A stretch of 37,396 nt of DNA from Colivivens sp963640465. Lineage in GTDB: Bacteria; Bacteroidota; Bacteroidia; Bacteroidales; Bacteroidaceae. The position numbers and the translations under genes are program-made. This document shows, piece after piece, positions 8,453 to 16,139 of the stretch; the first letter of the stretch is position 1; every line of letters starts with the position of its first letter. The notes under the pieces are model-generated. The model saw only the letters and a program-made list of their open reading frames with translations. It was not told where the DNA came from and made no database searches. The stretch lies in the NCBI GenBank assembly GCA_963640465.1, contig CAVHYP010000023.1:1-37396 (forward strand). Reading direction: 5' to 3'.

Positions 8453-8535
8453 ACAGATAGACAGAGAGAAAGATATACTGACGGGCAGAATGAAAGACAA
8501 TCGAATTGACAATCAAACAGACACACAGAGGGATA
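8420..8535 (+). repeat. degenerate (GACAGATA)-type repeat across the lolD-cvfB junction
   Basis: Purine-rich runs built on ACAGACAGATA/GATAGACAGAGAG begin inside the lolD 3' end, fill the intergenic gap and continue as GACAATCAAACAGACACACAGAGGGATAA into the annotated start of the next gene. They add polar Asn/Asp/Gln/Thr-rich ends to both proteins. Confidence 0.7.
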
Positions 8536-9473
8536 ATATGATGAATATGCAGGACAATGGGAAGATTAGTGAACATACAGATGTACGTCAGCATATTGAT
8601 GAACCCGAGATAAGACTTGGCAAGCGCAATCAACTGAAAGTCGCTCGCGAAGTGGACTTTGGCGTTTATCTCTATGGCGGTGAAATCGGCGATATCCTGC
8701 TGCCAAAGCGCTATGTACCACAAGACTGCAAGGTGGGCGAGATTGTTGATGTCTTCCTCTATCTTGATAATGAAGAACGGTTGATCGCCACCACCGAACA
8801 TCCGTTCGTTGAAGTCAACCAGTTTGCATACCTCGAGGTGAACTGGACAAACCAGTTCGGTGCTTTCCTCAATTGGGGACTGATGAAAGACCTGTTCTGC
8901 CCGTTCCGCGAACAGAAGATGCGGATGCAGCAAGGCAGAAGCTATATTGTCTATTGTTACATCGACACCCTCACCTCACGCATCGTGGCTTCAGCCAAGG
9001 TCGAGAAGTTCCTGTCGAAAGACAAACCGACATACAGTCCAGGCGAGAAAGTGAACATCCTCGTACAGCAGAAGACAGAGTTGGGATTCAAAGCCATTGT
9101 TGAAGGAAAATACAGCGGACTGATTTACCAGAACGAGTTGTTCCGTGACATCCACACAGGCGACCGGCTCGAGGCTTATGTCAAGACAGTCCGTCCCGAC
9201 CATAAGTTAGACCTCGTTCTCCAGAACCACGGACGTCAGCATGTGGAAGATTTCTCACAAGTGCTTCTGCAATACATGCTCAACAACGAAGAAGGTTTTT
9301 GCCGCTTTGGCGACAAGAGTCCGGCAGAAGAAATCTATTCAGAGTTCCAAATCAGCAAGAAGACATTTAAGAAAGCAGTTGGTGACCTCTACAAGCGCCA
9401 TCTCATCACTATTGCCGACGATGGTCTCCATCTCACAGCGGAAGGACGAATCACAGGCCTCTCAGAGGACTGA
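8490..9473 (+). CDS. CvfB-like S1 RNA-binding protein
   Basis: 327 residues as annotated from the ATG at 8490. The region from EIRLGKRNQLKV onward matches the CvfB/YitL family: consecutive S1-like OB folds (~30-95, ~100-165, ~170-245) and a C-terminal winged helix (~255-325, SEFQISKKTFKKAVGDLYKRHLI). Family members bind RNA and influence expression of secreted factors in Staphylococcus aureus; the role in Bacteroidota is not established. The first ~16 residues derive from the low-complexity repeat, so the true start may be one of the ATGs at 8538, 8541 or 8547, which still precede the conserved core. It starts 37 nt after lolD and is the last gene of the operon; the next gene is convergent. 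Confidence 0.85.
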   Translation: MKDNRIDNQTDTQRDNMMNMQDNGKISEHTDVRQHIDEPEIRLGKRNQLKVAREVDFGVYLYGGEIGDILLPKRYVPQDCKVGEIVDVFLYLDNEERLIATTEHPFVEVNQFAYLEVNWTNQFGAFLNWGLMKDLFCPFREQKMRMQQGRSYIVYCYIDTLTSRIVASAKVEKFLSKDKPTYSPGEKVNILVQQKTELGFKAIVEGKYSGLIYQNELFRDIHTGDRLEAYVKTVRPDHKLDLVLQNHGRQHVEDFSQVLLQYMLNNEEGFCRFGDKSPAEEIYSEFQISKKTFKKAVGDLYKRHLITIADDGLHLTAEGRITGLSED

Positions 9474-9717
9474 TACCATGCAGGTGCAAAAACGTATCTG
9501 GCAGGAATGTGAATAGTACTCATCGCCCGATGCGAATAGTACTCAAATAGAATTATATTCAAGACTTTGATTTGCTCATTGGTTGTACCTCCGTTGCAAA
9601 AGGCTTGGTTATGGTGACCAACAATGAGAACTATTTTTTTCGCATAGACAGAATACAAATCGAAAATTGGGCAAAGTAAATTGTATGTGCCTTTATTCTT
9701 GCCAAACCAGATGGCTT
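9474..9717. other. spacer between convergent genes
   Basis: No convincing gene. It contains a 12-nt direct repeat, GAATAGTACTCA, at 9511-9522 and 9534-9545, and otherwise AT-rich sequence. No clear intrinsic terminator was found for either flanking gene. Confidence 0.5.
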
Positions 9718-10476
9718 TTATTTCTTCTGTCTGAAAAGAAAAAGAAAATGGTGCCAAAGTGTTGAGGAAAGTCCATAGTGACGGACCATGACGCAGAAAC
9801 GCTCAAGCAATGATGCTTTATGGTTTTGAGTTGTCATTCCGCTGTCGAGATAGTCGGTGAGCACCATCTGGGTGTTGTGGTTCTTGAGCTTCTTGGCGCA
9901 ACCACCTTTCATTACCTTGATACACCAGTCGACATCGGCAGAGAAGCGGAAACGTGTGTTGAACGGCACGCAAAGTTTACGCCGTGCATAGAACGACTGA
10001 TGGCACACAAGCATTCCGTGCTTGAATGATTTCCAAGTAAGCGATTCGGGAGCATTCAGATGTCGGAAGCGTAGGAAATGTCCTTCATTGTCCACAATAT
10101 GCGTATCGCCATAGATCACACCGATGCCATCGGGGTTGTCGAGTCCGTCGAATACATCTTCAATGGTCTTTGGGTCATGGAGTTTGTCGCCTGCATTGAG
10201 GAAGCATATGAACTCGCCCTTTGCCAGTCGCAAACCTTTGTTCATTGCATCGTAGAGCCCTTTGTCGGGCTCGCTCACGATAGTCACGTTGGTCACAGAA
10301 TTTCTCTTCTTGTAAGCCTTACAGATGCTGAGGGTCTTGTCGGTGGAAGCTCCGTCGATGATCATATGTTCGATGAAACCGCGATAGGTCTGTTCCTCAA
10401 CACTTTTGAGGGTGCGCTCAATCGTGGTTTCTGCATTGAACGTGACGGTGATGATTGAAAGGAAAGGTGGATTCAT
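9718..10476 (-). CDS. Glycosyltransferase family 2 (WcaA-like)
   Basis: 252-residue inverting GT-A glycosyltransferase. The N-terminus PFLSIITVTFNAETTIERTLKSV and the DGASTDKT nucleotide-sugar-binding motif are typical of GT2 enzymes of exopolysaccharide and lipopolysaccharide assembly. The DXD position appears as NAGD, as in many WcaA-like members, and a later CHQSFYARR region fits the acceptor side. No membrane segment is evident. Its ATG (10476) overlaps the TGA of the upstream glycosyltransferase by 4 nt, so translation is probably coupled and the two enzymes likely act on the same glycan. Sugar and acceptor cannot be assigned. Confidence 0.88.
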   Translation of the reverse strand: MNPPFLSIITVTFNAETTIERTLKSVEEQTYRGFIEHMIIDGASTDKTLSICKAYKKRNSVTNVTIVSEPDKGLYDAMNKGLRLAKGEFICFLNAGDKLHDPKTIEDVFDGLDNPDGIGVIYGDTHIVDNEGHFLRFRHLNAPESLTWKSFKHGMLVCHQSFYARRKLCVPFNTRFRFSADVDWCIKVMKGGCAKKLKNHNTQMVLTDYLDSGMTTQNHKASLLERFCVMVRHYGLSSTLWHHFLFLFRQKK

Positions 10477-11732
10477 AGTCCAAGAAGCATTTCGTAGATT
10501 TCTGTGTAGCGGCGTGCAATGCGGTCTTCACTATAAGTATTTACGGCTTTTGAGCGTGATTCGGTGCACAGCATTCCGTAGTTTTCCTTGTCGAGACACC
10601 AGCGGATGCCATTGGCAAAGTCTTGCGCATTCTTGTATTCTGCAACGTAACCGTTCTTCTTGTGGTCAATCATTTCTGGAATTCCACCGATTCTGAAGCC
10701 GACGCAGGGTGTGCCGCAGGTCATTGCCTCAACTATGGTGTTGGGGAGATTGTCTTGAAGTGAAGGTGTGACAAAGAGATTGACTGCGTTGTAAATCTCC
10801 ACTATGTCGTGTTCGTTGCTCACGTAGTCCACTGGATAGACATCGAGCGGGATGGTGTCTTTCACTTTCTTGGAGTCGCCTCCAAGTACTACAACACCGA
10901 GTTTGTTCTTCAGTTTCGGGTTTTCGAATGCGATTATCTGACATGCTTCGGCAAGAAACTTGAAACCTTTACGTTCGTCGGTGATGCGCTGAGCTCCAAA
11001 TAGGATGAGCTGTTTGTCTTGTGGCAGTCTCCATTTCTTGCGCACTTCGTTCTTGTCGAGTGGACGGAACACGTGGGAGTTGATGGCGTTGGGAACGTTG
11101 GTCACGAACTGTCCTTCAGTCAGCGCGCTTTTGTTTGCAAGGTGTGCCATCCACTTACTGCAACCTACGAATGCCAGTTTTGAACCTTTGTACATGCGTC
11201 GTTTCTGTTCGTAGACCTTGATTGCCGGGTCACTTCCTATTCCACCGTTGGTGAGCAGTTCACACTTGTGGCAACAGTTCTGATACTTGGTGCAATCGCC
11301 GGAATAGTGGCAGATGCCCGTGAAGTACCACATGTCGTGAAGGGTGATGACTATGGGTTTACCGGAATGGATGATTTTATCCAGATTTTTCATGGAGAGG
11401 AAACCTTGGTTGACCCAATGCAAATGGATCACATCCGACTGCTCGAACTCGTAGAGTTGGGTGATGTCGGTACCGGTGTTGGCAATGTCCACTTGGAAAA
11501 GGTTGCGTCGTCTGAACCCGTTTGCCATGAAGATGCAGAGCCGTTCCCAGATGAATTTCAATGGGAGTAACCATGACGAGGGGATGGAACTGACTGTCAT
11601 ACGGTCGGTCTGCTTGTCGCGCACAAGCATCTTCGCCTTGACTCCATTATTCTTCAAGGCTTCCATCAGACGGTTGGCAGCAATCGCTGCACCTCCCGTA
11701 CGTTCCGACGTGTTGACAATAAGTACTCTCAT
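10473..11732 (-). CDS. Glycosyltransferase family 4 (WcaC-like)
   Basis: 419-residue GT-B glycosyltransferase. I start it at the ATG at 11732 (MRVLIVNTSERTGG), where the first Rossmann strand begins. The open frame runs 32 codons further upstream, but that part precedes the promoter-like TAACTTTG (11748-11741) and would add a hydrophobic stretch foreign to this cytosolic family. The Cys-rich segment GICHYSGDCTKYQNCCHKC (~150-170) is characteristic of a GT4 subgroup in surface polysaccharide loci. The C-terminal donor site is PSLQDNLPNTIVEAMTCGTP, with D rather than E at the first acidic position. It is the first gene of a two-gene operon with the GT2 enzyme. The sugar is unknown. Confidence 0.87.
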   Translation of the reverse strand: MRVLIVNTSERTGGAAIAANRLMEALKNNGVKAKMLVRDKQTDRMTVSSIPSSWLLPLKFIWERLCIFMANGFRRRNLFQVDIANTGTDITQLYEFEQSDVIHLHWVNQGFLSMKNLDKIIHSGKPIVITLHDMWYFTGICHYSGDCTKYQNCCHKCELLTNGGIGSDPAIKVYEQKRRMYKGSKLAFVGCSKWMAHLANKSALTEGQFVTNVPNAINSHVFRPLDKNEVRKKWRLPQDKQLILFGAQRITDERKGFKFLAEACQIIAFENPKLKNKLGVVVLGGDSKKVKDTIPLDVYPVDYVSNEHDIVEIYNAVNLFVTPSLQDNLPNTIVEAMTCGTPCVGFRIGGIPEMIDHKKNGYVAEYKNAQDFANGIRWCLDKENYGMLCTESRSKAVNTYSEDRIARRYTEIYEMLLGL

Positions 11733-11740
11733 TCCGAGTG

Positions 11741-11748
11741 CAAAGTTA
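11741..11748 (-). promoter_or_regulatory. -7 box of the glycosyltransferase operon
   Basis: TAACTTTG on the minus strand, with only 8 nt between it and the ATG at 11732. No good TTG is present 19-21 nt upstream. If used, the mRNA would be almost leaderless. Confidence 0.5.
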
Positions 11749-11830
11749 CGCAAATTCTGCCATAATAAGGTGTGAAATGAGAACAAACTTAAAAATAAAC
11801 ATAAAAAGATGCGAAAAAGGCGGCTCATGT

Positions 11831-11861
11831 ATTGCCCATAACGAATAAATCACTAACTTTG
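11831..11861 (+). promoter_or_regulatory. promoter of tRNA-Asn
   Basis: TTG (11831-11833), a 20-nt spacer and TAACTTTG (11854-11861), an excellent Bacteroidota promoter that places the start about 23 nt before the tRNA. Confidence 0.75.
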
Positions 11862-11889
11862 CACCACTTCTTCATAGACAAGTACAACT

Positions 11890-11963
11890 GCTTCAGTAGC
11901 TCAGTCGGTTAGAGCACCTGACTGTTAATCAGGGGGTCGTTGGTTCAAGCCCATCCTGAAGCG
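11890..11963 (+). tRNA. tRNA-Asn (anticodon GTT)
   Basis: A full cloverleaf can be drawn. The acceptor is GCTTCAG/CTGAAGC (11890-11896 with 11956-11962), the D stem GCTC/GAGC, the anticodon stem CCTGA/TCAGG with loop CTGTTAA (anticodon GTT at 11924-11926), and the T loop TTCAAGC. The discriminator base is G (11963) and CCA is not encoded. The T stem GTTGG/CCATC (11939-11943 with 11951-11955) has a U-U mismatch at its second pair. Confidence 0.97.
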
Positions 11964-11969
11964 CGAGAT

Positions 11970-12001
11970 CCACTGCCAAACGGCGGTGGTTCTTGTTTTT
12001 T
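11970..12001 (+). terminator. intrinsic terminator of tRNA-Asn
   Basis: CCACTGCC (11970-11977), loop AAAC, GGCGGTGG (11982-11989; one G-U pair), then TTCTTGTTTTTT. A classical short hairpin with a U-tract, 7 nt after the tRNA. Confidence 0.9.
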
Positions 12002-12027
12002 AGGGAGGGCGACTACTAAAAGAAAGT

Positions 12028-12035
12028 TATGTTTG
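12028..12035 (+). promoter_or_regulatory. possible -7 box for comEC
   Basis: TATGTTTG matches TAnnTTTG and lies 38 nt before the ATG at 12074. There is no recognisable TTG at the correct distance, so the assignment is weak. Confidence 0.35.
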
Positions 12036-12073
12036 AAACAACAACGGAAGCCTCGTAACAACCATTATAGGAA

Positions 12074-13540
12074 ATGCGCAATGTACTTCTGAGTATCATT
12101 TGTGGCATCTGCATAACTGATTTGCTGATTGCCAATGTAAGTTGGACTGTATCTGAGCAGGTTTTTGTCTTGGGCATTCTGGCTTTGGCATTGTTTGTGT
12201 TCCACCATCATCGTGTGCTCCTCCCTTTTTCCATCTGCATGACGTTGTTTTACTTCATCTTTGGTTCCACCATCTTCCTTATGCGATACGACAGCGTACG
12301 CCATGCTTTGCCCGCAGAAATAAAGGCGATACAGGGGGAAATCATTGAAACGCCTACAGCAAAGTCAAAGACTACGGCAGTGAAAGTCCGCACGGACGAA
12401 GGAGCAACTGTGCTGTGTTATCTTGCTTCGGCAGACAGCCTAGCAATTGGCGATTTCATCAAAGCCGATGCGTCTTACGGTTTCTCATCCACATGTCAGC
12501 AAGACAATCCTGATTCAGTGTTCGGCAACTACTACAATTACTTGTTCTATCAGGGAATATCTGCCACAGGCTACTTTCCCAAAGGGACATGGCTGTTGAC
12601 TGGAAGAGGTGGCAACGGAATATATTCGCGACTGAGGACATTGCAGACATACGTCAGTAGCAAATATGACAGTGCAGGCTTTACTGGAGACGAAGGGTCG
12701 GTAATCAGGGCAATGACAGTGGGTGACAATGCGGGAATGTCGAAATTGCTGAAACGACAGTTCTCTGCAGCAGGAGTAAGCCACATTCTTGCTTTGTCGG
12801 GTTTTCACTTGTCGGTCATCTACCTGATTCTTGACCTTTTCCTTTTCAGCGTCTTTGTTCCGATTGGCTGGAGATGGATAACTAGATTCATAATCATTGC
12901 CTGCATAACAGCTTATGTGGTGATGGCTGGTGCTCCTCCTTCATTGGTCAGGGCTGCCATCATGTACTCAATCATGATTGTGTGTCAGTTGTTCAGACGG
13001 GCTGTGCTGTCGTTGGATTCACTTGTCATTGCAGCCGCAGTAATGCTTATTGCCGACCCTCTGTTGCTATTCAGTGTGAGTTTTCAGTTCTCGTTCCTTT
13101 CCATGTTTGGACTTATCACCGCAGGAAACAGCATCTACAGCAGAATAAAAATAAGGAACGGAGTGGTGCGGAAAATAGTTACAAGTGTGTCGTCTACCAT
13201 TGTCTGCAGTATTTTCACCTTTCCATTGGTGGGTTACTACTTCGGCACGATTCCCACGATGTCTATAGTAAGCAATCTGCTTGTCTGTCTGCTGGCAACG
13301 GCTTTGATGCTTATTGCCTCAGTGTGGTGGCTATTCTTCTTTGCTCCACCCGTGCAGTCTGCAATCGGTTGGTTGCTGATGTCCGTCACATCAGTCATTA
13401 CTGCAATCACCGACAAAATTGCATCGATGGAATGGGCAACGCTGGAGTGGCATCCCAATAAAATAAGTGTGGTTCTATGCTACTTGGCTCTTCTTGCAAT
13501 CTATCTTCTTGCACGAAGAATCAACCCCCAAATAGTATAG
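12074..13540 (+). CDS. comEC: ComEC/Rec2-family DNA-uptake channel protein (short form without metallo-beta-lactamase domain)
   Basis: 488-residue polytopic membrane protein. After two or three N-terminal hydrophobic segments there is an OB-like periplasmic domain (~75-165, DUF4131-like). The ComEC competence core follows, with VIRAMTVGD, SHILALSGFHLSVIYL and the later GAPPSLVRAAIM and FSVSFQFSFLSMFGL motifs and about eight more membrane segments. ComEC forms the inner-membrane pore for single-stranded DNA entry in natural transformation. The C-terminal metallo-beta-lactamase-like nuclease domain of Gram-positive ComEC is absent; the protein stops soon after the last helices (YLLARRINPQIV), as in many Bacteroidota homologues. 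No other competence gene is nearby. It is monocistronic and convergent with ybeY. Confidence 0.88.
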   Translation: MRNVLLSIICGICITDLLIANVSWTVSEQVFVLGILALALFVFHHHRVLLPFSICMTLFYFIFGSTIFLMRYDSVRHALPAEIKAIQGEIIETPTAKSKTTAVKVRTDEGATVLCYLASADSLAIGDFIKADASYGFSSTCQQDNPDSVFGNYYNYLFYQGISATGYFPKGTWLLTGRGGNGIYSRLRTLQTYVSSKYDSAGFTGDEGSVIRAMTVGDNAGMSKLLKRQFSAAGVSHILALSGFHLSVIYLILDLFLFSVFVPIGWRWITRFIIIACITAYVVMAGAPPSLVRAAIMYSIMIVCQLFRRAVLSLDSLVIAAAVMLIADPLLLFSVSFQFSFLSMFGLITAGNSIYSRIKIRNGVVRKIVTSVSSTIVCSIFTFPLVGYYFGTIPTMSIVSNLLVCLLATALMLIASVWWLFFFAPPVQSAIGWLLMSVTSVITAITDKIASMEWATLEWHPNKISVVLCYLALLAIYLLARRINPQIV

Positions 13541-13659
13541 GATGTGGGGGTGACAAATAAATCAGGAACGCATGTAAATCGAATCCGAGAAGTTACATGA
13601 TACATCTGCTCCGCCTCAGCAATGCATCGGCTTTGTCTCTGCAATACGTCAGTTCTGCA

Positions 13660-14088
13660 TCAGCATTGCGTCAGTTCTGTTAGCATTGACAAAGCACTGT
13701 TTTCTGCCGCTTCCATAATCTCGCGCTCACCAGGACCTTTGTCGTTGATGCCACACAGATGAAGTATTCCATGGATAATGACGCGATGGAGTTCGTCGGT
13801 GTATTCGGCATGTTGCTGCACTGCATTGGATGCCACGGTGTCGAGACTTATGAAAAGGTCGCCACTTATGGTATGTCCAGTGGAATAATCAAAGGTGATG
13901 ATATCTGTGTAATAGTCGTGCTGCAGGTATTGGCGGTTGACCTCCAGTATTTTCTCGTCGTTGCAGAAGATGTAACCGATGTCACCAGTCCGCTTGTCGT
14001 AGGTCAGAGCCACCTGTTTTACCCAGTCCTCTATCTTCACCTGGTCGATATCGGGTTTTGGTACACCGTCATTTTGAAAGCTTATCAT
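13660..14088 (-). CDS. ybeY: Endoribonuclease YbeY (16S rRNA maturation)
   Basis: 142-residue YbeY/UPF0054 metalloprotein. YbeY acts in 16S rRNA 3'-end maturation and late 70S ribosome quality control. The metal site is visible as HGILHLCGINDK: H106 and H110 are conserved, while the third ligand position holds D116 in place of the usual His (HGxLHLxGYDH in Escherichia coli). Other conserved parts are NRQYLQHDYYTDIITFDY and GDLFISLDTV. The start at 14088 lies inside the upstream protease gene (20-nt overlap), so translation is probably coupled. It is the last gene of the GNAT-parE-coaD-protease-ybeY operon. Confidence 0.95.
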   Translation of the reverse strand: MISFQNDGVPKPDIDQVKIEDWVKQVALTYDKRTGDIGYIFCNDEKILEVNRQYLQHDYYTDIITFDYSTGHTISGDLFISLDTVASNAVQQHAEYTDELHRVIIHGILHLCGINDKGPGEREIMEAAENSALSMLTELTQC

Positions 14089-15676
14089 AGAAATTATCCT
14101 CTTTTATCGTTGCTACACCTTTATTGTAGATTGCGTTGGCATTGTTGTAAATCTGGTAGTAGTTTACCATGTCCCACACATTGCGTGCAATCAAAGCCTT
14201 CAATTGCAATTTAAGCAACGGATAGGATTTCTCGAGCAAAGAATCAGAACATTCCACACCAGCTTTCTTTGCATAGTCAAGGAGAATGTCTATCACATCC
14301 TTTCCTACTTCGTAAGAAGATTTGTAATCTGCAAAGTCTTTGTATTCCTTCTTTATTTTCCTTCCGTTCTTTTCCGTGTATTTCAAGCAGGTTTGAATGA
14401 TACAACCCTTTACCGACAGTTGACGGTGGAGTGGAGTGTATTGTGTTGTGTCGAGCGCAACGTATACATTAGGCATTATTCCACCTCCGCCATAAACCAC
14501 GCGGTGGTTCTTCAGAGTGAAATATTTCAACGAGTCTGCAAAATGAATGCTGTCGGGATTTGTCAGTTCCCCTGTCCTGAGTCGTTCCAGCATGTCGTTG
14601 TTGTAGTCTTCGCTCTTTCCCTTTTCGTAAGGCTTCTGAATGCAACGTCCTGAAGGACTGTAATAATGGGCTGTGGTGAGGCGAATCATAGAACCATCGG
14701 GCAAATCGATTGGGCGCTGTACAAGTCCCTTGCCGAATGAACGGCGTCCGACAACCAGTCCACGGTCGTTGTCCTGTATGGCACCCGACACGATTTCGGC
14801 AGCAGATGCTGTATAACTGTCAATCAGAACAACCACTCTTCCATCCTTGAATATACCGTTGCCGTCTGCTCTGTACTCTCTTCTTGGCATCACTCTTCCT
14901 TCTGTGAACACGATGAGGTCCCCTTTGTCGAGAAACTCATTGCTGATGTCTACGGCTGCCTGAAGATAACCACCGCTGTTTGCTTGTAAGTCGAGCACGA
15001 GATTTATCATTCCATTGTCTCTCAGCATATGGATGGCGCTAACAAACTCTTGATGCGTTGTAGCTCCAAAGTTGTTGATGCGGATATAACCGGTTGTATT
15101 GTCAATCATATAGGTGGCATCGATGGAGTATACAGGAATCTTGCCGCGAGTTACGGTGAAGTGGTGCAATCCTTTGACACCGTCACGCATGATTCCGAGT
15201 TTTACCTTCGAGCCTCTTGGTCCACGCAATTTGCGCTTAATGTCTTCTGTCGTCAGTTTCTGACCTGCGATAGAAGTGTCGTTCACCGTGATGATGCGGT
15301 CACCAGCAAGGATTCCGACTTTCTCTGAAGGTCCATCGCTCACTGGTTGTACGACTACCAGTGTGTCTTCCACCATATTGTATTGAATACCTATACCATC
15401 GAAATTGCCTTCCAGAGGTTCTGTCAGAGCCTTTACATCTTTAGCCGGTGTGTAGGCAGAGTGGGGGTCAAGCTGTTTCAACATTCCGTTGATGGCATCT
15501 TCCACAACCTTTCCCTCGTTCACACTGTCTACATACAGCTGGCTGATGGCAGATTCTGCCAGAAGCAGTTTGTGCAACTGAGTGTTTACGTACTGATTGG
15601 ATTGATTATTTGTGTGTTGCGCCATCATGTTTAATGCCGTTAGCATTGCGATGACAGCCATTGGAATTCGCTTCAT
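14069..15676 (-). CDS. S41-family C-terminal processing peptidase (CtpA-like) with PDZ domain
   Basis: 535-residue exported protease. It has an N-terminal signal sequence (MKRIPMAVIAMLTALNMMAQ), then an N-terminal helical part with DPHSAY (~70-75), a PDZ domain (~85-175, GIGIQY to LGIMRDG) and the S41 core. The catalytic Ser is S291 in DSYTASAAEI and the general base is K316 in GRRSFGKGLVQ. The usual LRxNxGG loop reads LDLQANSGG (229-236). C-terminal processing peptidases trim or degrade periplasmic proteins; the substrate here is unknown. Its ATG overlaps the coaD stop by 4 nt and its 3' end overlaps ybeY by 20 nt. Confidence 0.93.
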   Translation of the reverse strand: MKRIPMAVIAMLTALNMMAQHTNNQSNQYVNTQLHKLLLAESAISQLYVDSVNEGKVVEDAINGMLKQLDPHSAYTPAKDVKALTEPLEGNFDGIGIQYNMVEDTLVVVQPVSDGPSEKVGILAGDRIITVNDTSIAGQKLTTEDIKRKLRGPRGSKVKLGIMRDGVKGLHHFTVTRGKIPVYSIDATYMIDNTTGYIRINNFGATTHQEFVSAIHMLRDNGMINLVLDLQANSGGYLQAAVDISNEFLDKGDLIVFTEGRVMPRREYRADGNGIFKDGRVVVLIDSYTASAAEIVSGAIQDNDRGLVVGRRSFGKGLVQRPIDLPDGSMIRLTTAHYYSPSGRCIQKPYEKGKSEDYNNDMLERLRTGELTNPDSIHFADSLKYFTLKNHRVVYGGGGIMPNVYVALDTTQYTPLHRQLSVKGCIIQTCLKYTEKNGRKIKKEYKDFADYKSSYEVGKDVIDILLDYAKKAGVECSDSLLEKSYPLLKLQLKALIARNVWDMVNYYQIYNNANAIYNKGVATIKEDNFYDKLSK

Positions 15677-16137
15677 ATTGTTGAATCTTTCTTTATGTCT
15701 ATTGGGAGGAAACGGCTTACGTCTTTTCCGTAATGAATGAGCTCACGTATTATACTTGAACTGATGCCAGAGTATTTCTCTTCGGTAACGATGAGCAAAG
15801 TTTCGATACCGGTAACCTGTCGGTTCACGTCAGCCATCTGACGTTCATATTCAAAATCTTTGCAGTCTCTTACTCCACGCACAAGGCATGAGGCCCCAAC
15901 TTCCTGTGCAAAATCTGTTGTCAGTCCTTCATAGTGCATGACTTTCACTTTTGGCTCGTCTGCATAGATTTTTCTGATGTAGTTTACCCGGAAGTTGAGT
16001 GGGAACAGGGTCTTTTTCCCTTCGTTTATTCCGATGGCAATGATAATCTCGTCCGCAAGACTGAGTGTGCGGTCTACCACTGATTTGTGTCCAAGAGTGA
16101 ATGGGTCGAAACTTCCTGCAAATAAAAGTCGTGTCAT
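15673..16137 (-). CDS. coaD: Phosphopantetheine adenylyltransferase
   Basis: 154-residue cytosolic enzyme for the penultimate step of coenzyme A synthesis: 4'-phosphopantetheine plus ATP gives dephospho-CoA. The nucleotidyltransferase signature is clear: GSFDPFTLGH (8-17) at the N-terminus, RGVRDCKDFEYERQMADVNR in the middle and the KYSGISSSIIRE motif near the C-terminus. Length matches the family (~150-165). It starts 2 nt after the parE stop and shares an ATGA overlap with the following protease gene. Confidence 0.97.
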   Translation of the reverse strand: MTRLLFAGSFDPFTLGHKSVVDRTLSLADEIIIAIGINEGKKTLFPLNFRVNYIRKIYADEPKVKVMHYEGLTTDFAQEVGASCLVRGVRDCKDFEYERQMADVNRQVTGIETLLIVTEEKYSGISSSIIRELIHYGKDVSRFLPIDIKKDSTI

Positions 16138-16139
16138 GA

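Noticed and set aside
9511..9545. CRISPR-like repeat
   Set aside because: Only two copies with an 11-nt gap; neither this nor any other repeat pair in the window forms an array with spacers, and no cas gene is present.
9389..9757. 122-codon minus-strand open frame overlapping cvfB and the GT2 gene
   Set aside because: Overlaps two solid genes and has no recognisable domain or promoter; most likely a chance frame in an AT-rich spacer.
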